A stretch of DNA of 64,000 nt from Rosa chinensis. Its lineage: Eukaryota; Streptophyta; Magnoliopsida; Rosales; Rosaceae. The position numbers were made by a program, and so were the translations under genes. Shown piece after piece: positions 11,331-23,229 of this stretch; position 1 is the first letter of the stretch; the number at the start of each line of letters is the position of its first letter. The notes beneath the pieces are model-generated. The model was not told the origin of the DNA. It made no database searches and saw only the letters and a list, made by a program, of their open reading frames with translations. The DNA lies in the NCBI RefSeq assembly GCF_002994745.2, contig NC_037090.1:13876001-13940000 (forward strand). The letters run 5' to 3'.

Positions 11331-12103
11331 TTGGCACATGTGGTGAATTCAGATGCCGAAGTTATGGATCGTAGCCAAATTCCGATTGTTGGTGACTATC
11401 CAGATGTATTTCCAGAAGAATTGCCTGGTTTGCCCTCGGTGCGAGAGATAGACTTTACCATTGATTTACTTCCAGGTACAACACCTATCTCTCGAACACC
11501 TTATAGAATAGCACCGGCAGAACTGAAGGAGTTATATATTCAGTTGCAGGAGTTAACGGATAAGGGATTTATACGACCTAGCGTATCTCCCTGGGGTGCA
11601 CCTGTGTTGTTTGTGAAGAAGAAAGATGGTACTTTGAGGCTTTGTATTGATTACCGGAAACTAAACAGGGTGACTATAAGGAATAAATATCCCTTGCCCC
11701 GCATTGATGATTTGTTTGACCAGTTGAGGGGTGCTAAAGTTTTCTCAAAAATTGATTTGGTTATCATCAGATACGGATTAAAGAGGAGGATGTAGCCAAA
11801 ACTGCTTTTCGATCACGTTATGGTCATTATGAGTTCCTTGTTATGCCTTTTGGGTTGACAAATGCACCCGCTGCTTTCATGGATCTCATGAACAGGGTGT
11901 TTCGCCCGTATCTTGACCGCTTTGTGATTGTGTTCATTGATGACATATTGGTTTATTCTAAGAGAGAAGAGTTACATGCTGAGCATTTGAGTATAGTATT
12001 GGAGACTTTGAGGATAAATCAATTGTATGCTGAATTTAGTAAGTGTGAGTTTTGGTTTGACCTTGTGACAACGAAGACAACGAAGATGGATGGAATTGTT
12101 TGA
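11331..12103 (+). pseudogene. Broken reverse transcriptase, Tekay copy 2
   Basis: The same small deletion after SKIDL and the same loss of the RT end and RNase H are present as in copy 1. FIDDILVYS is retained at about 11934-11961. Confidence 0.93.
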
Positions 12104-12416
12104 AGACTATAATTGTACCATAGAGTACCACCCTGGTAAGGCGAATGTGGTGGTGGATACACTCAGTAGGAACCTCTCTGTGACTTTGTCATATTTAGGG
12201 GTCATTTGGGTACCGCTATTGTCTGAATTGAGGTCTACTGGGGTTGAGTTATCGGTTGATGAGGATGTTGCCATGGTGGCTAGTTTCCATGTGAGACCAG
12301 TGTTCATTGATAAGTGCGTGAGGCACAATCTCTTGACCCAAGAATTGAGGGGATTAAAGAAGGTGTTCGTGGCGGTTGGCAACCTGAATTCTCTATTCGA
12401 AGAGATGGAACTTTAA
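12090..12416 (+). pseudogene. RNase H remnant, Tekay copy 2
   Basis: The sequence matches the copy 1 remnant: only the C-terminal HPGKANVV...LSR end and the linker survive. Confidence 0.85.
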
Positions 12417-12419
12417 TGT

Positions 12420-13704
12420 TTGGAAAGAGACTTTGTGTTCCTACTTAAACAGGAAATACTTAATGAAGCTCATAGTTCCGCGTATGCTCTACAAACTGGT
12501 GGTATAAAAATGTATCAGACTCTTAAAGAGTACTATTGGTGGCCAAATATGAAAAGGGAAATTGCAGTTTTTGTGAGCAAATGCCTTGTGTGCCAGCAAG
12601 TGAAAGCGGAAAGGCAAAAACCGTCGGGGTTGTTGCAACCTTTGCCAATTCCGGAATGGAAATGGGACCATCTCACCATGGATTTTATTTATAAAGTACC
12701 GCGTACGCAGAATGGTAATGATGGTATTTGGGTGATTGTAGATCGACTCACCAAATCAGCTCATTTTCTGGCGGTTAAGGAAACCTTTAGTTTGGATAAA
12801 CTGGCAAAGTTGTATGTGGACGAAATTGTAAAGCTTCATGGTGTTCCCGAGTCCATTGTTTCCGAACGCGATGCCCGCTACACATCAAAGTTTTGGAGGA
12901 AGGTTCACAAATGTTTAGGAACAAAATTACAATTTAGCACTGTTTTCCATCCTCACTGAACGGACTAGACAGACTTTGGAAGACATGTTGAGGGCTTGTT
13001 CTCTACAATTTAAAGGAAGTTGGGATAAGCACTTGGCTTTGATGGAGTTTGCATATAACAACAGTTACCATTCGAGTATTGGTATGGCTCCCTACGAAGC
13101 TTTATATGGGAAACAGTGTAGGACCCCATTATGTTGGGATGAAGTGGGAGAAAGACAACTTATTGGTCCTGAGATTATTGAGATCACAACAGATAAAGTT
13201 AAGGTGATCAGAGAGAGACTCAAGATGGCTCAAAGCAGACAGAAGAGCTACACAGATAAAAACAGGAAGCATCTTGAATTTCAAGTTGGTGATTGGGTAT
13301 TTTTGAAGTTATCTCCGTGGAAGGGTGTGGTAAGGTTTGGTAAACGAGGGAAACTAAGTCCAAGGTATATTGGTCCCTATGAGATTGTGGAACGAATTGG
13401 TCTGGTCGCTTACCGCTTGGCTTTACCTCCACAACTATCTCAAGTAGACGATGTATTCCACGTCTCCATGCTTCGCAAGTACATCATTGATCCTTCACAT
13501 GTGTTACCAGATCAACCCATTACACTTACAGAAGATTTAACCTATGAAGAAGAACCAGTACAGATCCTTGATTGTCGTGAGCAAGTACTCCGAAGTAAGG
13601 TTATATCTTTGGTTAAGGTATTATGGAGGAATCACCTGATTGAAGAAGCTACTTGGGAACCAGAGGATCAAATGAGGCAACAGTATCCACATCTTTTTCC
13701 TTAA
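12420..13704 (+). pseudogene. Broken integrase with chromodomain-like tail, Tekay copy 2
   Basis: The frames are 12420-12959 and 12976-13704, with the same zinc-site substitution and the same deletion before the catalytic Glu as in copy 1. I saw no difference from copy 1 in the encoded residues. Confidence 0.93.
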
Positions 13705-13733
13705 CAGGTATAATTTCGAGGACGAAATTTTAT

Positions 13734-13746
13734 AAGGAGGGGAGAT
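13734..13746 (+). other. Polypurine tract, copy 2
   Basis: AAGGAGGGGAGAT abuts LTR 3, as in copy 1. Confidence 0.88.
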
Positions 13747-16346
13747 TGTAATGCCCCGTACCTATTAATTACTTTTTACCGTGGTTGACCGAGGAGTGAC
13801 TTTTTCTTTAAGTCCAGTAAATTAGGAAATTTATGTGAGATTGTCGTAGAATACGCAAAATCGAGTTCGTGGACACGAAGTTTGTTTAAATCGGAGTTTC
13901 TACGGAAAAGTTATGATCAAAAATAGAAAGTACTATTCATAGCATGGTTATTTTTTTTTTTAGATGAGTTTATAATTGTGGAAAATAGGAAATAAAAACA
14001 GAAAAGGAAGAGAGAGAAATCAGTTTCCCGATTCCAGCCCCCCCCCTCTTCCTTTCTTCCTTCTTTCTTTTCTCTTCTTTCTTTTCTTTCTCTTTCTGCA
14101 AACCGGAGCCACTTTTTCCGGTGAAACCACCGCCACCGGCCGCACCACCGGCCATTAGAGGATCTTCTCTTGCTCCTCTTGTATCTAAGGTAAGATTTTT
14201 AACTTGGGTAGCTTTGGTTTGGAGATTTCGAAGAGAATTGCAGAAATGGGAAAAATTGGATTTTTGCTTTGATCTCAGTTTTCCGGCGATTTCCGGTCGA
14301 ATTTCTTTGGGTTTTGGTTGTTGGTGAGTTGCTGAATGAGTTCCTAACCTTGTTGCAGCTTGTTTTGGGCTGTGGAGGAAGAATTAAAGGTGTTTGGGGA
14401 CGTGAACAGTAGCGTGAACAGTTCCATCCGAGTTCTTGAGTTTGGGTTTGGAATTCCGGCTTTTTCTGCTTGTTTTGGAGATTTTCGCCGGATTTCTTTG
14501 AAGTTTTGGGTTGTTGGGTTGTTGTTGATGATCATATCTAACTATTGCAGCTTGTGTTGGCCAGTGGAGGAAGATTTGAAGGTGTTCAGAGACGTGAACA
14601 GTGGCATGAACAGTGCTGCCGAATTCTTGTTATTTTTGGGTTTAAATTCGGCTATTTCTGCTTGTATTTGGTGGCTGCTGCAGGTATATAAAAATGGTTG
14701 TGGGGGTTATGAAGTTGATTTTGGATTAAATAGGTTGATTGAAATTTGATTTAATCTTTGAGTTTTGTGTTAAACTTGAAATTGTTGGGTATTGAGATTT
14801 CTTTGGAAATTGATGTTGATTATGGTTGTTTGATGATTATGGTTTATAAATATTTTGGGTTAAATCTCTTGGTAAAAGCTATTGTTGAATGATTTTTGTT
14901 GGGAAATTGGAGAGGAGATTGTGATTTGAAAAAGAAAAAAATTTAGAAAGAAATTGAGATTTTTGGAGATGAAATTGTGGATTGAAAAGGGAAAATTAAG
15001 AAGGAATTGGAATTTCGGAAAGGGAATGGTATTATAATTTTTGTGGTTAATTATGGTTGAGGAAACGAAATAAAAATCGGTTGAGTTGTTAAAGAGTTTT
15101 GAGGGCGTTGGAATTTTAAGAAATTCTGAAATTCGAGAATTTAATCCTAAATTGGAGAATTTGGTCGTTAGAAGAATTATGTGTAATGAGATTAAATTCC
15201 GAAGGATTAAGCTTAATTTGTTTCTTAGATTGTTTCCTCATTATGGTTAATTTTATCCTGCCAATTGTTACAGGACGTATTGAGCCCTCGAGCGAGGGTG
15301 ACACGGGCAGGCAGCAGGTTTAGCTGCGGGACTCACTTGTGAGTGGACCTTTATTTTATTTAAATAATGCATGCAGCATGGTATTAAGTTTTGAAATGTG
15401 ATTTTGTGGAAAGAAAAGGATTAAAAAGGAAACAGTTGACAAGGAGGCCAGTTTTGGCGCATGCGTATCTTACCTAGTTGGCAGTCCCTTCTAGGTAATA
15501 GTCTGGTCGGCAGTCCCGTCCAGACTACAGCTCGGTTGGCAGTCCCATCCGAAGTGTCATCTGGTTGGCAGTCCCTTCCAGATGACTTGATGTAGTTAGT
15601 CGGCAGTCCCGTCTACTACTTGTGGCTAGTTGGCAGTCCCAACTAATCACCGCCTCCTATCCGGTTGGCAGTCCCTTCCGATGCGTCATCGGGTGGCAGT
15701 CCCTCCCCGATGGCATGAGATGCCTAGGAAGCAGTCCTTCCTAGTAATCAAATGAGTTTCTTGGGAAAAAGATTGAGTTGGGAATTTTCATGAAGTATCG
15801 CTGCATGATGGTTTTGTTAAAAAGAGAAATGGGGAAGCATACCATAAATTGTTTTGATTCTAGTTTCGGTTTTGTCCACTCACTCTAATGGATTTTATAT
15901 GTTTTCCCCTGGGCCCTTCGTTTTCAAATGCCCAGATTTCAGATTAGCCGAGATTGCGTCCAGGCTCAAGGACTTTGGAAATCAGCGCTTCCGTTTTTGT
16001 TCGTAGGTTATTACTTAACCTACTTTGTATGATATCGGCTTAGTTTAGTGTTGCTCTGATAAACCTTTTCTTTTAAGTTTGGTGGATGTTTTTGTTCGAA
16101 TTGATGTTTATTACGGAGGTTGTGATGGGATTGAACTTTCCGAAGGTAACATATATGCTTGGAATGTAAATATGGTTTTTGAGTTTTTGATTAGGAGGTA
16201 AATATTAATCATATCCAGGTTTGTGAACTATTTGGGTAGCCCATATTAGGGGAGGTTCTGCCGATTTTTTGGTTGGATTTCACCTAACGTGGGCCCCGCA
16301 GGCTCGTATCCAGGTTTCGGGGTGATTCTTGGGTCGGGTCCTGTCA
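13747..16346 (+). repeat. LTR 3 of Tekay array
   Basis: A full 2600-bp LTR. The C run has 9 residues. The TG...CA ends are intact and the right junction is to an older minus-strand LTR. The internal duplication is at about 14353-14677. Confidence 0.97.
15470..15744 (+). repeat. CAGTC-loop hairpin array (LTR 3)
   Basis: This is the third copy of the nine-hairpin array, offset 6877 bp from LTR 2. Confidence 0.9.
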
Positions 16347-16582
16347 CAAAATGATCTCCGTGGAAAACCCAAGCTTCGACGGCAAGATGGTGACCGGAGG
16401 TGGCCGAAGTCGCCGGAAATCGGCAAAAGTACCCAACTGCCACCGTAGCTTCCTCCGCTCCAAATCGAGGTTCTCCGGCCAAATCGTCGTGAAATACCTC
16501 CACAGACGTGACAAGGGGAAGAAACCGAGCTTGGGGGTGGCCGGATTGTGTCCTGGGTCGGCCGGAGGAGGAAGATACCGGA
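16347..16582 (-). repeat. Older Tekay-type LTR, inner fragment
   Basis: This GC-rich, CCGG-rich piece is the continuation, on the minus strand, of the LTR whose 5' end lies at 19038. The two parts are separated by the solo LTR at 16583-18630 and rejoin at the duplicated CCGGA. Its other end is cut by the Tekay array at 16346. The flanking part resembles the untranslated, CCGG-rich zone of the array LTR (around 350-400) in style but is a different family. An 82-codon ORF in it is not recognised. Confidence 0.7.
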
Positions 16583-18630
16583 TGATAGGAGCATTTTAAT
16601 GCGGTATTTTAATAGTTAATTCCTCACATTTTGCTTAGTTAATTCCTTAACGAATCTATTTTTAACTCAATTTCTATTTTTTAGGTACATTGGAGTAGAT
16701 GATGATGAAATGAGCTGTTTGGCACTAAAATGAGCATTTTGGCCTGAGAAAGCGTGTCTTGGATAAATTGAGCCAATGAGAAAGCGAGCTAGACAAGAAA
16801 TGAGGAGTGGCAGACTAACCATCCGAACTTCAAATGAGTTGAAACTTTCCAGATTCATTCTAGAAAGCCCAAGGATCATTTCTTATGAAGAGTGCCAGAG
16901 CAAACTATGAGTGGAAGGCATTCAAACAATCAGCCCAATTTTCTACATAAGCAAAACTGGAAAACTGGACCTGTAAGAGGTCCAGCAGCATTTTCGGCCC
17001 AACCACATGGCAATACATTCTGAAATTTTACCACAGTAATCTACATTCATGGGGGAATATTTGTTATGAAGAAGCCTTGGGCAGAATCTAAACTTTCGGT
17101 GGAGATAAAATTGAAGTAAATGAGTAGGAAATCCATCATCATCATCACCCAAAAACATTCCATGTTTTAGGGTGTAATCATCATGTTTTCTCCATCATTT
17201 CTCACACTAATCCACCACAATCATCACCCAAAAACATTCTATGTTTTAGGGTGTAATCATCATGTTTTCTCCATCATTTCTCACACTAATCCACCATCAT
17301 CATCACCCAAAAACATTCCATGTTTTAGGGTGTAATCATCATGTTTTCTCCATCATTACTCACACTAATTTACTCCATCTTTTCCAATTTCACTCTTCTT
17401 TCTCTTCCCTATATAAACACCTTCTCCTCTCACTCTAACACATATTCCTTCATCCATTTCATCTTCTTTGTCTCTCCATTTCCTTTCCATTTTTATTTTC
17501 CATTCTCTAGTTCTTAGTTTTGCATTTTCAAGTAAAGAGAAGAAGAAGAAGCCGTGAGGACATAGCCTCCATCATCCACCTTGAAGACTTGCTTCCAAGA
17601 TTCAAGATTCCAACGTTCAAGCTCTCCATCTCCATCTCCCCTCACGGTGTAATTCATTCTTTTTCCTTGTAATGATCTTTTGTTTTCCTTGTTTGAATTC
17701 ATATGAACTTGTTTCTAGTTAACAATAATGTTTAGGGCAAAGTTTAAGCCCAATTTCTATGTTTAAATAAAGTTTTCGAATTCTATAATTGTGATTCTAA
17801 GTTGCTTATGTGAGTTTGTTCGATTAAATTTGCTTTACAGAAAACTTTTATATGTTTATCTTATTTTGGTCGACACTTATAGGATTTGCATGTAATTGGT
17901 GCTAGGTTTAAGAACATGAAATCGACTTTTCGTTTTGTGTAACTTGAATCAAAAGTAGTAAAGGTTCCGGACAAGAATCGAATTTAATTGAAGAAAATTG
18001 CAATTAGGTGGACTTTTCCATAACTAAGTTGTACACTTGAGTTGATAGCCTTTCTCTATGTCTAATGCGTTGAACATGTCATGATTGACTAGCTTTCTAG
18101 GGCTTGATTGCATGTTTGATAGGATTAATCTAGGTGCTTTCGCTTAGGTTAATTAGCATTGAAAAGTAAAATATGGGAAATCATTTGCTTTCGAATGTTT
18201 CACATGATCAACTCATCTCTCATGACTTGGAAGAACAATTATAGGGTTTGAATCGAATTTGATTACATGGAATTGATTTTGATCTTTGTTCCTTGCGTTC
18301 CACCCTTGTATATATGTTTTTACGTTTCCTTTATTTTATTTATTTTAATTTTAATTTAAAGAATCCTAATCCCCCCTTATTTGTGTTTACTTGTATATAT
18401 TTATTCTTTGTTTTATTTTTGTAAATAATACTTTATTATTTTAATTCTTTATTTGTTTATACAATTGTATATATTTATATTCTTTATTTTATTTTTATAA
18501 ATAATACTTTTCTTTATTTGTTTCACAATTACAAGTGTACCCTCAATCCCCGGATAGAACGATCCCTATTTGCTTATACTACTAACGATATTTTCAGGGT
18601 TAAATTATGCGCTTGCTTTTTAGCGCATCA
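16583..18630 (+). mobile_element. Solo LTR of the Athila/Tat-type family, with CCGGA duplication
   Basis: The 2048-bp sequence starts TGATAGGAGCATTTTAATG and ends ...GCGCATCA. It is homologous over its length to the paired LTRs at 38249-40301 and 45374-47426. The 5 bases before it (16578-16582) and after it (18631-18635) are both CCGGA, and no internal region is present. It is therefore a solo LTR from intra-element recombination. It differs from the other two by a 79-bp tandem triplication at 17142-17378 and many substitutions, so it is an older or different subfamily member. Confidence 0.95.
17142..17378 (+). repeat. Three 79-bp tandem units inside the solo LTR
   Basis: Units begin at 17142, 17221 and 17300, each with TCATCACCCAAAAACATT followed by a block ending in ATCATGTTTTCTCCATCAT. 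The equivalent place in the LTRs at 38249 and 45374 lacks this triplication. Confidence 0.92.
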
Positions 18631-18635
18631 CCGGA

Positions 18636-19038
18636 GGGGGAAGAAATCGGCCGAGAGGGGAGAAGAAATCGGCCGAGAGGGGAGAAAGAGTAGGGGAGAG
18701 AGAAAGAGAGAACTTACCCGGTTGGGTAGGTTTCCAAATATAGAAATCTATCAACAGTAAATTCCCATATAAATATATAACTTACCATGAACAGTAATTT
18801 CTACACTTTCGCTTATAACTTTCGTATACGAGCTCCGATTTTTACGTACCACATATGCACGCGCTCGGTTTAACGTCCTCTACGACTTCCATGAAGAACA
18901 TTTTCCCAAATTTTGACCCGAACAAAAAGTCAACTTTTAGGGCCACTAAACTACCAAATTAGGGTGAAAAGTGAAAGTAATTGTCGTTTACCGTCCAAAT
19001 GACTAGTAAACGGGTAAGTGACGATACGGGATGTTACA
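18636..19038 (-). repeat. Older Tekay-type LTR, 5' end fragment
   Basis: Read on the minus strand it starts TGTAACATCCCG at 19038, a typical start for Tekay-type LTRs, and contains GAACAGTA-type motifs and a purine/pyrimidine-rich zone like the array LTR. It continues across the solo LTR into 16347-16582. Immediately beyond 19038 is LINE coding sequence, so this element inserted into the LINE. Confidence 0.75.
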
Positions 19039-19765
19039 TTGATGGTTCCTTCAGAAGCCCTGGGCTTGTGGGATTCGGTGGGATAGCTCGTGACCATGAT
19101 GGTTCATTTGTACTTGCCTTTGCCTCTAAGATCAGGGTGTTTAGCTCTTTGGACGCAGAAATTCTAGCTTTCCTTGAGGCTGTTCCTGTAGCAAAGCTGC
19201 GAGAATGGAATGACTTATGGATTGAGCCAGACTCCCTGGCAGTAGTGAGGTTCTTCAAAGCTCCATATCTTATTCCATGGAGGCTGCGAACTAGGTGGTT
19301 AAATGGGTTAGCTTTAACGCGTAATATGCACCTAAAGGTGACCCATATTTTCGGTGAAGGGAATGTCCCTGCAGATATTTTAGCTAACTATATATGGTGC
19401 TACGGACAATGGGAGTCATGTGTGGGACGTTCTTCCTCAATTCCTTGCCCCGGCATTTGGTCGCAATTTCTCTGGAAGAGTGGCTTACAGGTTCAGATGA
19501 GTTTTGTTTTTCGTCCTTCCTATCTTGGTTTTACATATGGTTCTTCATGTTGGTTATATTCTATTGTTTAGTGTGTAATGGTTTGGTACTTTCTAGAATC
19601 TTCTATTGCTTGTTTGAGCTTGTTTAGGGCACGGCTTTGGTTAAGTCCTCCGGCCTGTATGTACTCTTCTTTATCTATCAATAATATTTCGGGAGAGGAC
19701 GATGAGTTAGTCCTCGCCCCGCTACCTTTAAAAAAAATAAAAAAATAATTATAATAAAAAAAAAA
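19039..19765 (+). pseudogene. LINE 3' end with RNase H (RVT_3-type) domain
   Basis: An open frame from 19039 to 19571 encodes an RNase H-like domain as found at the C-terminus of plant LINE ORF2. It has a first acidic residue in DGSF, a Glu in the DAEI motif, an Asp in EPDSL and a final Asp in VPADILANY. The frame appears to start in the neighbouring LTR because that LTR interrupts the gene. Downstream is a 3' UTR ending in A-rich sequence (19730-19765), the expected LINE tail. Everything 5' of the RNase H domain is displaced beyond the nested LTR elements, so the copy is dead. Confidence 0.8.
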
Positions 19766-19924
19766 GTGGCTTGAGTCTTTTCAACTTCCATTGCCTGCTC
19801 TATTCTTAGTCTCTCTTCTTTTGCTTATTCTACATAGAAAACAAAAGTATTACACAAAATTAAAGCTGAAAAAATGGGACAATAACACCAAAAAGTAAAA
19901 ATTAAAAATGCAACACTGTATACT

Positions 19925-20939
19925 TCTTTCAACATCTTCAAAGAACTGCATTTCCTCAATGGTTTGAATATATTTCAACCCCATTATTGCATCAGACTTG
20001 AACCAGTTTTGGAGGCACATGAGGGCTTCAACTGTTCTAAGAGTTAAAGAACTCCTAAGTGGATCAATTACCCTTTTTCCTGTGCCGAAACTACTTTCAC
20101 TAGCACTGTGGAGACTTGGATTGCTAAAACATCCTTTGCCACAGCTTGCAAAGGATACTTTGAACCATTAACCTTCCATGCACCAATCTAAAATCTTTCA
20201 ATCTTCATCTTCTTCAGGCTTTTCTATGGGATCTACAAGTATCTATCAATCTCTCTTCCAACCACCATTGGTTCACCTTCAAGCTGCTTGTTCTAATCTA
20301 CTAGCATAGCAGCCCTCTTCCCTGTTAGTCCTCCTCCTCATTTGCCAACACTTGGTCTTGGTGTACTGCATACCCTCTCCCACCATTTTTTTTTTCTTTT
20401 GTGCACTATGATCACCATTAGAATATGCATAAAGGTCGCACAAATTTACAACAAGCTCTCTCACTTCCTCTTATTTCCTCTTAATCTCTTTCCTGTCCAT
20501 GGCAAGCAGTGTTTCACACACTCTCTCAATTTTTTTTTAGTTTATACCTTGGAGCTAAGACAAGTGCTCAGGAAAAAGCTTATTGATGACTTATAGTGAT
20601 CCAAAGTATTTTTTGAACTTGTTACTCGTTTTGTTAGCCATACCAAACAAAATTTTATCACTCTCACTTGATTGATTGTTTATGTGCTTATAAAACAGCT
20701 CATCCAGCTCTACCTTGATTGTAACTATATATGTCATGGAAGGCTTTGTGTGATGTAGGGTGAAGTTGTGCATGCACACTCACTGTAACATCATAGAAAA
20801 CCTTTAGAAACCTCACAAAAACAGTTGCTTTCTCCCAATCTATTTCAATTGGGGGCCTTACCATCTTCACATGTTGTCTTGCTGCCTACTTTGAGTAATT
20901 TCAACTTCTTCATATTCATTAACCAACTCTTCATTTTCA
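19925..20939 (-). pseudogene. hAT transposase relic, C-terminal part
   Basis: Minus-strand translation in shifting frames gives the end of a plant BED-finger hAT transposase (RICESLEEPER type). There is a DWEKATVFVRFLKVFYDVT block near 20790-20850, and at 19935-20170 the dimerisation (HATC) region with pieces reading VIDPLRSSLTLRTVEALMCL and LQNWFKSD. Frameshifts and stops are frequent. The N-terminal part continues at 23230-24560 across an inserted LTR. I could not find convincing terminal inverted repeats. Confidence 0.85.
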
Positions 20940-23229
20940 TGTTAGCCAAATAGTCACCCTCAAGTATAAGGGGTACAAGTTATAGGGATTTAAGAAAGGT
21001 TGTCGAATCCACGAGAATTGGATTCCTTTCACTAGCTAGGGTGTGAACCTAAGGAGAGCTAGAATATGCAAATGTACAATCACAAACCTAAGTTTACAAG
21101 AAAATCTAGGCTCATGGTGAGTATGTGCAAGATGGAGTAGTGATTTGATTTTGGTTTTTTAATATAGTTTTGAATTGAAAACAACTAGATACTCAAATGT
21201 AAACTAAATTACTCTAAACTAAACTAGTGATCAAATGGATGAAAGTTAGGATTTAGATTGTCTACCACTAACCTCTCTTGCAAGTATTGATGCATTTCAG
21301 TATAAATGATGCTAAATTAATTAACCAATTTCTCTTCTTGCATCCCTCTCGGGTATGACAAGTGACATGCTCCTTTTGTGATATCAAGCAACCCCTCTCG
21401 GGTGTAGTACTTAACTACTTAAGTCATGCATTTCAATTCGGTTAGGTATCTAGTGCATTACCCTAAGTGCATAAAGTTTGGAGATGAAGAAATCATGCAA
21501 ACCAACCAAGCTTATCTCTAAGTGATTGTAATTCATAACCCCTACATGCACATCTAGTGTGCTTTCATGCTTTAACATTCAAAGGTTACCAATCTCTAAA
21601 TATTATATTATGACATAGCAAACACACATACTCAAAGTGGTAAAGTCTAAGCATATGCATTCAACTCTTGAACTAGCATGTAGGCATATTAAATAAAATT
21701 ACATCACATCATATTATAACATCAATTCATACAAGATTGGCTAGGGTTTTCAACCCAGCCCAACAAAGTAACTACTCCCTCATAATCATACAAATTAGCA
21801 TCAAATCTATAATATACATCAAGGTAAATTAAAGAGTTAAAGGAAATAATGAACTAATTGAAACTTGACAAATCAATGGCTAGCTTCTCCCTTATTTTCC
21901 TCCTTAAATGCTCCTTAAATCCTCTTTGATGGTGGAATGGATGGATGATGAACTTCTTTGTTGATGATGAATGAAATGGTGATGAAGATATGATGTTTCT
22001 TTGGCTAACTTTAAGTGGTAGTGATAGAGTAGTTGTGGTGGTGATAGAGTAATGGTGGTGGTGATGGAGTTTGTGGTGGTGGAAGATGGTAGTTGTACTG
22101 ATGGAGATGGAGGTTGAGGAGTATGGATATTATGAGTTTGGATTTTGGGAGGTGGAGATAGAGAGAAAAAAGATGTTATGGGGTGGAATGGGTGATGGTT
22201 TAAGAGTATAATGAAAGGTTGCTTGTATAGAGAAGAGAGAGAGGAGTAAAATGATGAATGGAAGCAAAGATAGCAGCTCAAGCATTGTAAGAAGCATGGA
22301 GGTAGAGTATGAGAGTAGTAATAGATCCTAAAAATAAGGGGAAAATGTATGGAAGAGAATTAGTAAAAAGAGGGAAGTAATAATAAGTTATTAAAGAGAG
22401 TAGAGTAGAAAAATATGGCTAAGGGAGAAGGGAGGAGCAGCTAGCTCTCTTTATTATACACGGGAGACATGAAAATGAAGAGTGTTGGAGTGGTTTTGGG
22501 TCACCAAAGTCAGGATGACAAGCATGGGAGAGAAAGTGTACAAATGATGCCTATTATAGATAATATGTTGGATTAATCTTGCCATAGTCTTGTAGGATTC
22601 TTCTAGGGCTCTGCTTGATAATTTTAGCATCATAGACCTTCCAAAAATGCACAAGAAATCCGCCTAAAAATGGTTCTAGGCCAAACTGTCATGTTTTGAC
22701 TAGGATACGTCTTTGAAGCTTCCTTCAATTGAATCTCCACAGAGACTTCAGAACTAGCCTTTGACTTCTTCATACCAAATGTTCCTTCATAAGTCTAAAT
22801 CATTATGGTAAAATTTTAGAACTTATTTCATTGTGGTTTGACCGAAAATGCTGCCGGAATCCGTACAGGTCCAATTTTACCGTTTTCGTCTTTTAGTCAG
22901 AAATTTGGACCAATTTTTTAAAAGTCTTCTACTCCGAACTAGCTCTTGTACTCTTCATAAGAAATTATTCTTAAGATGTATATAATTGATCTGAAAAGTT
23001 TTAACTCATTTGGAGTTCTTTTGATTAGGCTGCCACCCCTCCTTTCTTGTCTAGCTCGCTTTCTCCTAACCGGAGTAGGAAAATGTGCTATGATTGACTT
23101 TTTAGTGCATTTCCATGATTCTCCATCATTTCCTAGCATGATAAGGAAAACATAATAAATATATAAATAAACACAAAGGTTAAACAAAAGTACAAGATTA
23201 GGGGAATAATGGAATTGGATTAGTCAACA
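20940..23229 (-). mobile_element. Solo-like LTR (minus) related to the Athila/Tat-type family, inside hAT relic
   Basis: On the minus strand, blocks match the LTRs at 16583, 38249 and 45374. Shared blocks include the tract around CCTACTCCGG, the TTTCTTATGAAGAGTAC block, the segment around GCAGCATTTTCGG, and the region ending near the ACTTGTACCCCTTATACTTG part. Proposed ends are TGTTGACT (23229) and GCTAACA (20940). The flanks TTTCA and TTAAA do not match well, so the ends or the solo status are uncertain. No internal coding region was found; a 125-codon low-complexity ORF (21904-22281) lies in its repeat-rich middle. Confidence 0.65.

Larger units (their letters stand above)
1..16346 (+). mobile_element. 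Tandem Tekay-type LTR retrotransposon array (LTR-internal-LTR-internal-LTR)
   Basis: Three direct LTR copies (1-2593, 6871-9469, 13747-16346) separate two internal regions, giving a period of 6876-6877 bp with the middle LTR shared. Internal domains run gag, protease, RT, RNase H remnant, integrase, chromodomain-like tail. That order, the tRNA-iMet-type primer site and the inverted-repeat motif before the polypurine tract (6840-6857) point to the Tekay (Del) chromovirus clade. The first LTR lacks about 5 bases because the window starts inside it. The right flank CAAAA (16347-16351) would be one target duplication; its partner is outside the window. Both units carry identical inactivating lesions, so the array is non-autonomous. 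It may be a duplication by unequal recombination, a tandem product of integration, or, less likely, an assembly artefact. Confidence 0.95.

Noticed and set aside
21904..22281. 125-codon minus-strand ORF rich in Ser, His, Pro
   Set aside because: Low-complexity translation of a GTGGTG/GATGGT-rich part of an LTR.
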